In this document: positions 41,670-50,543 of the stretch, piece after piece
Position numbering within the stretch: position 1 is the stretch's first letter
Layout of the letters: each line of letters begins with the position of its first letter
Assembly: GCA_977006965.1 (NCBI GenBank)
Contig: OZ345368.1
Coordinates: 682,001 to 746,000 of the forward strand
DNA length: 64,000 nt
Direction: 5' to 3'
From: Phymatolithon calcareum
Lineage: Eukaryota; Rhodophyta; Florideophyceae; Hapalidiales
Notes under the pieces: generated by a model
The model's database searches: none
Told to the model about the DNA's origin: nothing
Seen by the model: only the letters and a program-made list of their open reading frames with translations
Translations under genes and position numbers: made by a program

Positions 41670-42201
41670 CTATGTTGGAACAGGTAGGTGGATTCTCTGC
41701 GGTGAAGTTTGTCGGTCGGCGTGTATTGCGCTTGCTGCACCAAGTACTGTACTGTGCAATCGTCGAGAGGATGCGGATGCGGATGCGGATGCGGGGGTGT
41801 ATCTTTCTTGTGCCTACCGGTTGAAATTGTGGTTGGAATCAGCTCACCTCCCAGGTTGCACGAGATTTTTTTGATCAGATATGTCGTTTCGATGTTCCGA
41901 ATTAATTCCAGAAATGAGGACATGTTTGAATACAGCAAAGATTGAAAGTAGTGCTATTGGTATTATTTCGATATTTTTCAAAACATTTTAGATATTTCAC
42001 TGAAACCTGTCTCATATTTTCCTTAACAAATCAGATCTACAGATCTGATATTTCCATCAGCATCGTAAGAATCTGTTGATTATTAATCGATGTCACACTC
42101 CGCTTATATTGATCCACGTGTCCGAGTGCAAGGATCTGTCTATCTCTGGTCGACCAATGTACCTGTGCCCATTTTTACTCCTGACCTCAACACAGGCTAT
42201 A
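41670..42201. other. Divergent promoter region Lhcr/TrmB with GGATGC microsatellite
   Basis: Four copies of the hexamer GGATGC lie at 41769-41794. An AGATCTACAGATCT word occurs at about 42032-42045. No gene. Confidence 0.55.
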
Positions 42202-43233
42202 ATGGCATTCACCATTGCGTGCCCAGTTCAGCCCGGATTACACTTCCACCTCCGTCGTTCCCTGACTGCACGCTGCTCCCGCCGCCCCGCAATGTGTGAA
42301 GCCGACACAGCCACGTCCACAGCGGCCACGTCCACAACAGCCTGCGTCCCGCACCCGCCGCGCATTTTCACCCCCGCTACCCCGCTTGCCCCACCAGACT
42401 CACCCCTCGACATCTGCACAAACAGATCACCGACCCGTGCATTCGGGGTCGGTCTATCAGGAGATCACCCCCCTCAACCCTCCTCCCCGCAGCGCAAAAC
42501 CAAAACCCGTATCCGCCAACATCTGAACCCTCTAGCCGCGCGCTGGCGCGGCGAAATCGCCATCGATCCATCTTGGTACGACAGCGTCTTCACCTCACCA
42601 ACCCAGCCCCTCATAGTCGACGTCGGGTGCGGCAAGGGTCGCTTCGCGGAGCGTCTCGCCCACTCCGACCTCACGCACAACGTACTCGGGCTAGAGATCC
42701 GCGCGCCGCTAGTGGACGAGGGGAACACGCGGGCCCGCGCGAAGAATTTACACAATCTGGCGTTTCTAGCCTGTAACGCCAATGTGTCACTGAAGCATGT
42801 ACTTGAGTCTGCGCCGGACGGCGCGCTCTCGGTCGTTCTGTGTCAGTTTTGCGATCCGTGGTTCAAGAAACGGCATGCGAAGCGGCGTATGGTTGACACA
42901 GAGCTTGTGTCCGTTGTGCACGACGCGTTGCGCGAGGCGGCGAGGGTGCGCGAGGGACGGAGGGTTGTGTTTGTACAGTCGGATGTGCTGCCGCTTGCGC
43001 AGGAGATGCGAGAGCTATTTGACGCACATACCGGCTTTCAGAGGGATTCGGATGCAGAATGGCGGGATGGATGGGTGGTGAAGGGTCCGTTTGAGCAGAA
43101 GACGGAGCGCGAGATTTGCGTGGAGCGGAAGGGGGGCACTGTCTACCGTGCAATGTACACCCTTGCGTCCAGCGATGAGCAGCGTGCAGCGCAGTTTGCA
43201 GGGAAAGAGAATAACATAGAGTCAAGAAGATGA
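42202..43233 (+). CDS. trmB: tRNA (guanine-N7-)-methyltransferase (TrmB-like), 343 aa
   Basis: A class I SAM-dependent enzyme that makes m7G46 in the tRNA variable loop. The frame is open from a TTG at 42076; the ATG at 42202 (MAFTIACPVQPG) starts an Arg/Ser/Thr-rich presequence suggesting plastid targeting, with an earlier ATG at 42157 possible. After about 105 residues of Pro/Thr-rich, probably disordered sequence comes the catalytic domain. It has IVDVGCGKGRFAERLA (SAM motif I), NVLGLEIRAPLVDEG, then FCDPWFKKRHAKRRMVDTELV, the family's PDPWxKxRHxKRR signature. FEQKTEREI and YRAMY near the end match the C-terminal TErE and YR positions. The N-terminal half is very C-rich and the C-terminal half G-rich on the coding strand. 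Confidence 0.93.
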   Translation: MAFTIACPVQPGLHFHLRRSLTARCSRRPAMCEADTATSTAATSTTACVPHPPRIFTPATPLAPPDSPLDICTNRSPTRAFGVGLSGDHPPQPSSPQRKTKTRIRQHLNPLAARWRGEIAIDPSWYDSVFTSPTQPLIVDVGCGKGRFAERLAHSDLTHNVLGLEIRAPLVDEGNTRARAKNLHNLAFLACNANVSLKHVLESAPDGALSVVLCQFCDPWFKKRHAKRRMVDTELVSVVHDALREAARVREGRRVVFVQSDVLPLAQEMRELFDAHTGFQRDSDAEWRDGWVVKGPFEQKTEREICVERKGGTVYRAMYTLASSDEQRAAQFAGKENNIESRR

Positions 43234-43477
43234 CGCGGATGACGATTGAGGAGATGGTGAATCGAAAGATTGAGAAAATAAATCTTTGTACAATTACAAC
43301 GTTCATTTTGTAATTACAATTACATCAGTAATGCTGCAACTCAGCTGGTCAATAGATACTTTGCAATGCAATGCGCAGCGGTAGGCAAACCAATTTGCTT
43401 CCTTCAAGCAAGTTGCATTGCATCGGAATCACTTACATCCTGTGAATTCTGCGATCAGACGTGTGTGCTCGCTCGCG

Positions 43478-44854
43478 ATGCACGGCGGTGCCGCGCGCGT
43501 CGTCAAGCAGCAGCCCGACCTGCCCATGGACGCCGCATCCCCTTCCCCTGACGGCGCGGACAACGACAGTCTGGACGCCTTCCGCCGACGCGCCGTCTCG
43601 GAAGTCGTGCGCAACGGCACGTCGCGCTGGCGTATCGTGGCCGCATGGTCTTCCCTTCGCCGTTCGTGGGACTCGAAGAAGCACGATATTGGCGCTTCCG
43701 ACCTGGACGATTCCGACACTTCCAATCACGCACTCAGTCTCCCGCCGCGCGATGCCTCCAAGCCCTCCTCGCCACCTTCGCGTGCCGAGCCGCCGCCGTC
43801 CGCTCTGCGTCCGCCACGCCACGCCGCACCGGCTGCAGACACAGCGGAGCAAGCAGACCGAGCGGAGCAAGCGGAACGAGCGGAGCGAGCCGTGCCCGAA
43901 GCGGCAACTGAGACTGCGTGCATGAAGGACGGGGAGGATGCACAGACGCAGCGGCCGCGCAAAAGGGTATCGCTCTTTCTGCGGCGGCGCGGCCGGTTCC
44001 GTGATGGTGGGGCAGCATTCTCCGCCAACTATGGCCCTTCTTGCGCGCAGGTGGGCGGAGAATCTGGCGGTGAGAGCGGGGGCGACTTGCGTCAATTCCG
44101 TCGTGCGCAGAGTCATCTTGTGAAACCTGTATCCTTTTCAGATTCTGACGCGCGTTTCTCCCGCCGTCGCGGAGAAGCTGGTCGGTACATGGATTACGCC
44201 GCCGAGTTTGACGACGACTCTTTCGAAGCGCTGCGCGACCGAACCTTGAGCGCGTTTAAGAAACTCCGTCCGGCCGCCATCCGTCTCGCGCCCGGCGTGG
44301 CGCTGGAGTCGCCTTCGGTGTCGCTGGAGCGGCCGCCCACGCCCGGCACACCGTCCGGCGCGCCGGGGGCGCTCACCCTGTCGGTGAGCGTCTCGGAGGC
44401 GGACGTGCTTGCAGAGTCTTTTGCGGGATTGGGGGCGGAGGTTGTGACGGATGGGGATGGGGGGAGCGATGAGGGGGAGATTATCGGGGAGATTTGTTTG
44501 GAGGATTTTGCGGATGCGGATAGCGATGATTTCGAGTTTTTGGATGGACAGATTGTGGATGTGTGGACGGAGGGGGAGGGGGATGGGAAGCCGAGTTTGA
44601 GATTGGATGGACAGCAGATTGGGTGGTTTGGGGAGAAGGAGTTTGCGGCATTTTGTGCGGATGTGGGATTGTACGAGTTTTTTGAAGTGCCTAAGGGTCC
44701 TAGTGAGGTGGAGTTGGACACTTTTAGGGTTGGGGAGGAATTGTTGGATCAGTGGAGAGATGATGGGAGGATTCATAACTCTATTGCGGCGAGATGGGGC
44801 GCGGGGGAACTGCCGGAGCCGAGTGATGTTAGAGGAATTGCGATGGAGGGGTAG
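43478..44854 (+). CDS. Uncharacterised acidic protein, 458 aa
   Basis: No family is recognised. The frame opens at a TTG at 43418; the first ATG is 43478. The first about 290 residues are low-complexity and rich in Arg, Ser, Pro and Ala, with an alternating EQAxRAEQAERAERA stretch at about 125-150. The last about 170 residues are strongly acidic and probably folded, with IGEICLEDFADADSDDFEFLDG and GWFGEKEFAAFCADVGLYEFF. No signal peptide or membrane segment is seen. Codon use switches from C-rich to extremely G/T-rich at about 44400. Some C-terminal features (small Gly/Trp-rich module) could suit a plastid protein, but that is a guess. Confidence 0.72.
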   Translation: MHGGAARVVKQQPDLPMDAASPSPDGADNDSLDAFRRRAVSEVVRNGTSRWRIVAAWSSLRRSWDSKKHDIGASDLDDSDTSNHALSLPPRDASKPSSPPSRAEPPPSALRPPRHAAPAADTAEQADRAEQAERAERAVPEAATETACMKDGEDAQTQRPRKRVSLFLRRRGRFRDGGAAFSANYGPSCAQVGGESGGESGGDLRQFRRAQSHLVKPVSFSDSDARFSRRRGEAGRYMDYAAEFDDDSFEALRDRTLSAFKKLRPAAIRLAPGVALESPSVSLERPPTPGTPSGAPGALTLSVSVSEADVLAESFAGLGAEVVTDGDGGSDEGEIIGEICLEDFADADSDDFEFLDGQIVDVWTEGEGDGKPSLRLDGQQIGWFGEKEFAAFCADVGLYEFFEVPKGPSEVELDTFRVGEELLDQWRDDGRIHNSIAARWGAGELPEPSDVRGIAMEG

Positions 44855-45197
44855 GCAGTGGAGGATGTGGGCAACTGTAACTGTGGCGGGTGACGGAACC
44901 GAAACTTTTTACTCTTTTTTTATATGTAAACTTTTCACTACTGCGATTGAAGCATTCGAAGGTGGTGGTCGAGTAGTTGAGATGTTGGTGGCGGCAGAAT
45001 TGACAGGTGCGAAGCTCCGGACGATACAGTAGATGAGTGCATGCATTGTTTCCCGCAGTGAGAAATATCGGGGAACCGATCGCTTTATGACATAATTCAA
45101 TTATTCTCCTCTCCCTTATCCACAATGAATGATGAATTGTTGCTCAATACTGTACAGTAGATACTGTACCTTTCCCACACCGCGCGCTTTCCACTCA
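44855..45197. other. Intergenic region upstream of the sugar transporter
   Basis: Contains ATACTGTACAGTAGATACTG (about 45149-45168), a self-complementary TACTGTA/TACAGTA cluster. No gene. Confidence 0.5.
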
Positions 45198-46697
45198 ATG
45201 CAAGTCGCTAATGAAACTCTGCACCAACACCCCAACGCCAACGACCACTACGACACCAAGCCCGTCATGGGCCCCGGTGTCACGGAACTCCCCGCCCTAT
45301 CACAACCTCGTCTCGTAGCGCTGACAATCGGTCTCCTCGGTCTGCAGTTCTGCTGGGCTGTACAGGTAGGAAACGCAACGAAATCCCTGCTCGAACTCGG
45401 CCTCCCCCAAACCTTCGTCTCCTACGCCTGGCTGGCCGGTCCCATTGCCGGCATAATCGTGCAACCGCTGGTAGGCGCCTGGTCCGACCGCTGCACGTCC
45501 CGTCTCGGCCGCCGGCGTCCATTTCTCATCGGTGGCTCGGCGGTCACCATCGTCTGTCTCTTCGCGTTCGCCTATTCGCGCGAGGTTGGTGTACTACTCG
45601 GCGATGATGCGCACGTTCTGCATCGCCCGCGAGCGATCGTGGTTGCCGTTGCGGCCTTCTGGGCGCTGGATTTTGCGCTCAACGCTGCACAGGGGCCGCT
45701 GCGCGCGCTGCTGGCGGACCGGGTGCCGAAGTGGCAGCATGCGGAGGCTAACTCGTATTTTGCGCTTATGACGGGGTTGGGTAACTTGTTGGGCAGTCTG
45801 GCGGGGTCGGTCAGACTTACGAGGGTTATGAGGTTCTTTCCGGAGGATCTTGCGGCGCTTTATGCGTTGGCGGCTGTGGCGCTTTTGGTTACTATGAGTG
45901 TTACTGTTTTGGGAACGCCGGAAGAGATGCTGCCGGGTGGTGTGATGGGTGCGCGGAGGTACGAGAGAATTGATGAGGGGGGTGAAGTGGAGGTGGGAAC
46001 TATGCGAATGCTTTGGAATGCGTGTGGAAGGGCGCCGGAGCCTTTTTATCGCGTTTTTGCGGTGCAGTGTTGTACGTGGTTCTCGTGGTTTACGCTGTTT
46101 GTGTTTGGTACTTCTTGGGTTGGGAGTGCGGTGTTTGACGGAAAGGCGACGGCGCTTGTCGGAACGCAGGAACGGTCGAGATATGATGCTGGTGTGCGGG
46201 CGGGGAATGGGGGGTTGGCGCTCCAGTCTGCGGTTACGGTGCTTGTTTCGTTGTGGATTCCGCGTGCCTTGCGTGTGGTTGGTGCGCGTGGTGTGTATGT
46301 TACATCTCATGTGGTGCTGGGTATTGCACTGCTTTCGTCTCTGCGTGTGCATTCGGCGGCATTTGCGGTCGCGCTGTTGGCAAGTACTGGCATTCCATGG
46401 GCTGTCACTATGGCGGTACCGTGGGCTCTTATGGGACAGGGAGTGGCAAAAAGAGCTCCGGGTAAGGAAGGGACGTATTTCACATTGTTCAATCTTTCGC
46501 AGTGCTTTCCGGAAGTTGTTGTTTCTGTTCTTTCTCCTGGTATCGTGAATGCTGCGCACGGTAAACAAGCTTTCGTGTTGGCAACCGGAGGTGTTATTGC
46601 TCTTCTAGGTGGAGCCGCGATTATTGCTCTTAATGTCCGTGAAGAACCTGATGATGTGGAAGATGCGACGTCGGCAACAACAAATACGGGGCCATAG
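45198..46697 (+). CDS. SLC45/SUT-type sugar:proton symporter, 499 aa
   Basis: A major-facilitator (GPH:cation symporter) protein of the sucrose-transporter/SLC45 group, moving a sugar with protons across the plasma membrane or vacuole. It has about twelve membrane segments. The signature is in the first loop: AGPIAGIIVQPLVGAWSDR, then CTSRLGRRRPFLIGG, which contains the MFS RxGRR motif. QGPLRALLADRVP in helix 4-5 matches the NVxQGPxRALLAD consensus, and WFTLFVFGTSWVG lies in helix 7. The start at 45198 (MQVANETL) is preferred; an upstream in-frame ATG at 45129 would add 23 residues. Red algae use floridoside and digeneaside rather than sucrose, so the substrate is open. Coding-strand composition changes from C-rich to G/T-rich after about 45700. 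Confidence 0.9.
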   Translation: MQVANETLHQHPNANDHYDTKPVMGPGVTELPALSQPRLVALTIGLLGLQFCWAVQVGNATKSLLELGLPQTFVSYAWLAGPIAGIIVQPLVGAWSDRCTSRLGRRRPFLIGGSAVTIVCLFAFAYSREVGVLLGDDAHVLHRPRAIVVAVAAFWALDFALNAAQGPLRALLADRVPKWQHAEANSYFALMTGLGNLLGSLAGSVRLTRVMRFFPEDLAALYALAAVALLVTMSVTVLGTPEEMLPGGVMGARRYERIDEGGEVEVGTMRMLWNACGRAPEPFYRVFAVQCCTWFSWFTLFVFGTSWVGSAVFDGKATALVGTQERSRYDAGVRAGNGGLALQSAVTVLVSLWIPRALRVVGARGVYVTSHVVLGIALLSSLRVHSAAFAVALLASTGIPWAVTMAVPWALMGQGVAKRAPGKEGTYFTLFNLSQCFPEVVVSVLSPGIVNAAHGKQAFVLATGGVIALLGGAAIIALNVREEPDDVEDATSATTNTGP

Positions 46698-48568
46698 GAC
46701 GGCTGGTGCAAGGTCGTTTTGGGGATTCAATTTTGTCGATACGAACAAAACTCATGTCTTCGTTTTGTCTCCTTTGCGATGGTGTTCTGCAGCTTCCGAT
46801 CGTGGAGTTCGCGAACGAAGGGCTTCGAAGGGCGCCGGAAGTGGTCCTAACATCAGCTCTGCTGCGACTGGTGTCGGGTTATTTGACTACTAGGAGGTAA
46901 GAGGTAGAAATTGACTTTTGGTGTTCATTGGTTCTTCATGGAGGGGATTGAGTTGTACGGATAAAGTTCAACACTAGGCTACAGTGGCAGAGATGAGGAA
47001 TTTCATCGCTGATCAGAGCAAGACAATTACACGCCTAAACTACAATCACAGCCCTTGTAAGGCATCCGTGCGGCACACTTCACAGAGGCGGAATTCAAGT
47101 GCTACAAACTATGAGAACAACAGTACTGTAGACTTCTCACTTGAAGGTGAGCAGCGTCGCACTTCTCGTTTGAGAAAACGCTGTAAATGAGAGGGGGGGG
47201 GAATTTCTGCTAGAGCCCCCGGGCAAAAATGTTCATCGATTCATAACCACAACAACGAATTCTTCCTTTTCTTCTTCCGTAAACTGCAGCACAAAGGAGG
47301 CGATCGAATTTCTCGAGGCAAAGTGTTTTATTGAGGCCTTGATTTGGAATGTTGGGGAACATTCCTGTTCCCCACGTACATCCATATTTTTAGCAATAAA
47401 ATACAGTTCCACTTTTCCACCCTACGTTATTCCACCGCGATGCTACTGTCACCATGATGAAGGTTTTTACCTTCAGCATGATACGGTGGAATCGAGAATG
47501 GCGGTTGAAAGAAGCTCATGTTTTGTGGCACATCAGCAAGGGACGTCGAACTGCATGCAGGTTGACAGTCCAACATTCAACCGCAGTATCTATGGCCGCC
47601 ACCTGTTTCACTCCGATGGGCTGTTGTCATTCGTTGACCCCCGATCTCAAACTCAAATCCACGGCTCGACATCAACCACGCCACAGAGTCGCTAACCAAG
47701 ATGCTGCACCAGTCACGTCTAACAAACATACTCAACATACTTGTAATACCGGCAGTAGACACTAGGCACCTCTAGGCCGCAGTATCATGTTGTCGACAAG
47801 CACACTTGTCGGCATGTTCAACTCTACAAGGAATTTATTTGCAATATTCATTTGCACTGCCGGGTGGACTGCTTCCTACCAACTTGCTTTCGTCCAACTT
47901 CCCGTCCTCCAAACAATTACGTGCGCGCGATAGTCTTGTTATCACTTGTTGACATACAATTGCTGGCGGTACAATTAATAGTTGTAAACCCGATCCGAGT
48001 CTGTCTGATTCGTGCGACTCGAGGAGGCCGCCCTTGGTCGCCGTCTGCTGCTGCACCGGCGAATTGTAGCCCTATATCGCCAATGATGGGTGCATGAGGT
48101 AGCAAACTGAACAAACATTGATACTGTACTGTACTGTACTGTACGTTCAAAGGATGTTGCATCTTACATCATCGGAAGCGGTTTCTGACGCATCAGTAAG
48201 CTTAGCTCATCATGAGCTAAGCTTCAATCTCTGATTGCTGCGAGCTATCCTGTACACAAGACAACAACAATTGTTGAGCTAATTAAAATATAATTACAGT
48301 ATTATAATTAGCGCAACAAGATGTCACGGCATTTAGTTTTGTGCATGTGACCAATCATGTTCCTGAGGACAGCGCGCCGTTCTCAAAAGCCAATCGTCTT
48401 GCGGAAAATCATATTCTTAATCTGCCAATTGGATAGCCGTTTATCCGCCCTTCACTCATCATACGCGGGGCAGATCACAGCAAACTGCTTCCGCCAAAGA
48501 CGCCTACCCTCATCCTTCCGCCGCCAACAGTACGAATCCACAAAGAATCGTCTCATCCGTCACCACCG
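46698..48568. other. 1.9-kb intergenic region with hairpin and ACTGT microsatellite
   Basis: No frame shows a known motif. A hairpin with 13-bp arms and a 1-nt loop lies at 48198-48224 (AAGCTTAGCTCAT arm). A TACTG microsatellite (4.6 units) lies at 48122-48144. The last 200 bp should be the promoter of the F-box/LRR gene. Confidence 0.55.
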
Positions 48569-50128
48569 ATGCGCCGCAGCAAGAGATTGCGTCGTCGGGA
48601 CGCTCGCATAGATTCGGACACATCAGGGAGCAACATCCCGCTACGAAAAACGTACTTTGACAATCTGTCCGAGGAAGCGCTTGTCAACATAGTGCTCCAC
48701 ATAAGCGAAAAGCCTCGACATCCAGATTGGCAAGCTTACATTCTCCCCCAAAATGCCCTACAACTATACCGCCGAAACAGTCCGTTATCATCAGCTGCAC
48801 ATCGTGTTCTAAACACCTTAGCTTTGTCACCTGGCGGACCGACTGGAGAACGGGCGAAAAAGAAAGCCATCGTGCTGACAAGAACGAACCCCGACGAACC
48901 CCAACTGCTCATTGACATCCTAGTTGCTGCCGGGCCGGCCATTCATGAGCTGAAAATCTATTATCCGATGCATCCAACTCGATGGACAATTTCGTGCGTT
49001 GAACATTGTCAAAACCTGAAGAAGCTGTCCATTCATGTCGATACGCCGTTACCTATCGAAAGTATGCTTGCAACGTGGAGCAGAAAGTTACAATCTCTGA
49101 GTTTGGTGCGCAGATTCTTGCGGAAAACAGAAGTTGGGGCTATGGCTAAACATTGCGGTGAATTGCAAAAACTTGACCTGCGTATTGTACAAGCAACAAA
49201 GGGTGATCTTGAGAAATTATGGAGAACCGTCGGTCCAACTCTTACACACTTAACGCTTGCCGTTTCCTCCGTCCAGAAATCGACCGGAGGGAGATGTCTG
49301 TCTGACATTGCGAGGCATTGTAAATCCATCACATCAATTCAATTGCAAGGCTGGAAAGAAGTTGACGGTCGTTCGGTTACTGACTTTTGCAAACAGTATG
49401 GCGCACAATTGCAGTATCTTGATCTTGTGCTCCCGTTTCCAGAGCATGATTTGTCCTATCTCAAATCGATTACAACATATTGTCCAAACGTTCTTGTTGA
49501 TATCGACGGATACGCTTCTCAACCTTCGTCCATGTTTCAAATTTTTGGTTCGCGCCTCGCAAACTTACGCGTAACGATCGCCCCAGAACAAGTGTCCATT
49601 CCCACAGATTCCTGCTGTAATCTTGTGAGCGTTCGATTACCAGCAGTACGCTCAGTCTTGGCGTCCCTGTTTGTGCAACCGAAGCCACATCTGCGCAAAC
49701 TGCATCTAATGGATTACAGCCACAATGGAAACATGCGGTCTGGAATGCAAGATTCGCTAGATTTTCTCGCCGAAAACGTCAAGACAATCAAGTCGTTGAC
49801 ACTTGATGGCGTTGTGCCATCAGCTACTTCTCTTCGTTCGTTTGCGCTTGCCAACCGGGAGTTGCAGTTCGTGTCTTTGACCACTGGGTTTGGCAACACG
49901 ACAAGATGTACAACTAGCGCTCCTGGCACTCCACTTGTTCAGGGCACACAAGAAAACTGGGTCAATGTGATCAACTCGATTGCAGTGTGCCCTGATTTGA
50001 GAGAAGTGAAGCTGTCATGTCGCGAATGGAGTTATTGGCATTCCAACGTCACGAAGGTAGCTGACGCTTGTCAACAACTACGCTTCCGCGGAGTTGCTGT
50101 GAATGTCTGTGGCCTTCAGTTCCTATAG
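48569..50128 (+). CDS. F-box/LRR-like protein, 519 aa
   Basis: Probably a substrate adaptor of an SCF-type ubiquitin ligase or a related LRR protein. After a basic start (MRRSKRLRRRD), residues about 29-55 (YFDNLSEEALVNIVLHISEKPR) resemble a divergent F-box (LPxExLxxIxxxL). From about 115 to 500 there are irregular leucine-rich repeats of about 25-28 residues, visible as LKKLSIHV, LQSLSLVR, LQKLDLRI, LTHLTLAV, LQYLDLVL, LRKLHLMD and IKSLTLDG, each with the LxxLxL strand. The C-terminal part has LREVKLSCREW. No intron is needed. Target is unknown. Such proteins are often multi-copy in red algae, which I recall rather than can show. Confidence 0.78.
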   Translation: MRRSKRLRRRDARIDSDTSGSNIPLRKTYFDNLSEEALVNIVLHISEKPRHPDWQAYILPQNALQLYRRNSPLSSAAHRVLNTLALSPGGPTGERAKKKAIVLTRTNPDEPQLLIDILVAAGPAIHELKIYYPMHPTRWTISCVEHCQNLKKLSIHVDTPLPIESMLATWSRKLQSLSLVRRFLRKTEVGAMAKHCGELQKLDLRIVQATKGDLEKLWRTVGPTLTHLTLAVSSVQKSTGGRCLSDIARHCKSITSIQLQGWKEVDGRSVTDFCKQYGAQLQYLDLVLPFPEHDLSYLKSITTYCPNVLVDIDGYASQPSSMFQIFGSRLANLRVTIAPEQVSIPTDSCCNLVSVRLPAVRSVLASLFVQPKPHLRKLHLMDYSHNGNMRSGMQDSLDFLAENVKTIKSLTLDGVVPSATSLRSFALANRELQFVSLTTGFGNTTRCTTSAPGTPLVQGTQENWVNVINSIAVCPDLREVKLSCREWSYWHSNVTKVADACQQLRFRGVAVNVCGLQFL

Positions 50129-50543
50129 CACATGTCCTTCATGACAGCCTTGCAAATTTAACGCAATCAGTTTAGATCGGCCTCCTAATAAAGATAACTG
50201 CCGTAACTGGGGGATGATTGTTGCCATATTCTAATGTCCGACTTTTATTGTACAATACGATGAGTTTCGTGATCGACTTCACCAACGACTCTACAGTTCT
50301 ACGTCTCTAAATAGTCTTGAATGGAACGATTATTGTCTCTTCACACCTAGCAATGGGGAGAGAGAAAAGTTGGAAAAATAAAAATGCCCACGATTACCTC
50401 CTTCGCTTCCCGCCCATACGTCGCACATTAAACCGTTGGTCACTCGAGAGTGGAACAACAAAGGCACATTACATCCCATAGACGCGGGGCTCGCTGGCAC
50501 ACGTATCGCAAAGATAATATCGCGACACAATCAGAAAACACAA
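50129..50543. other. Convergent intergenic region
   Basis: Lies between the stops of the F-box/LRR gene (+) and the PPR gene (-). AATAAA words on + at about 50187 (TAATAAAG) and 50380 may serve polyadenylation. No gene. Confidence 0.45.

Noticed and set aside
44138-44776. Long - strand frames opposite the acidic protein
   Set aside because: Pro/Ser/Ile-rich shadows of a skewed coding region.
45594-46568. 324-codon - strand frame
   Set aside because: Arg/His/Asn-rich translation antisense to the sugar transporter; typical shadow in G/T-rich coding DNA.
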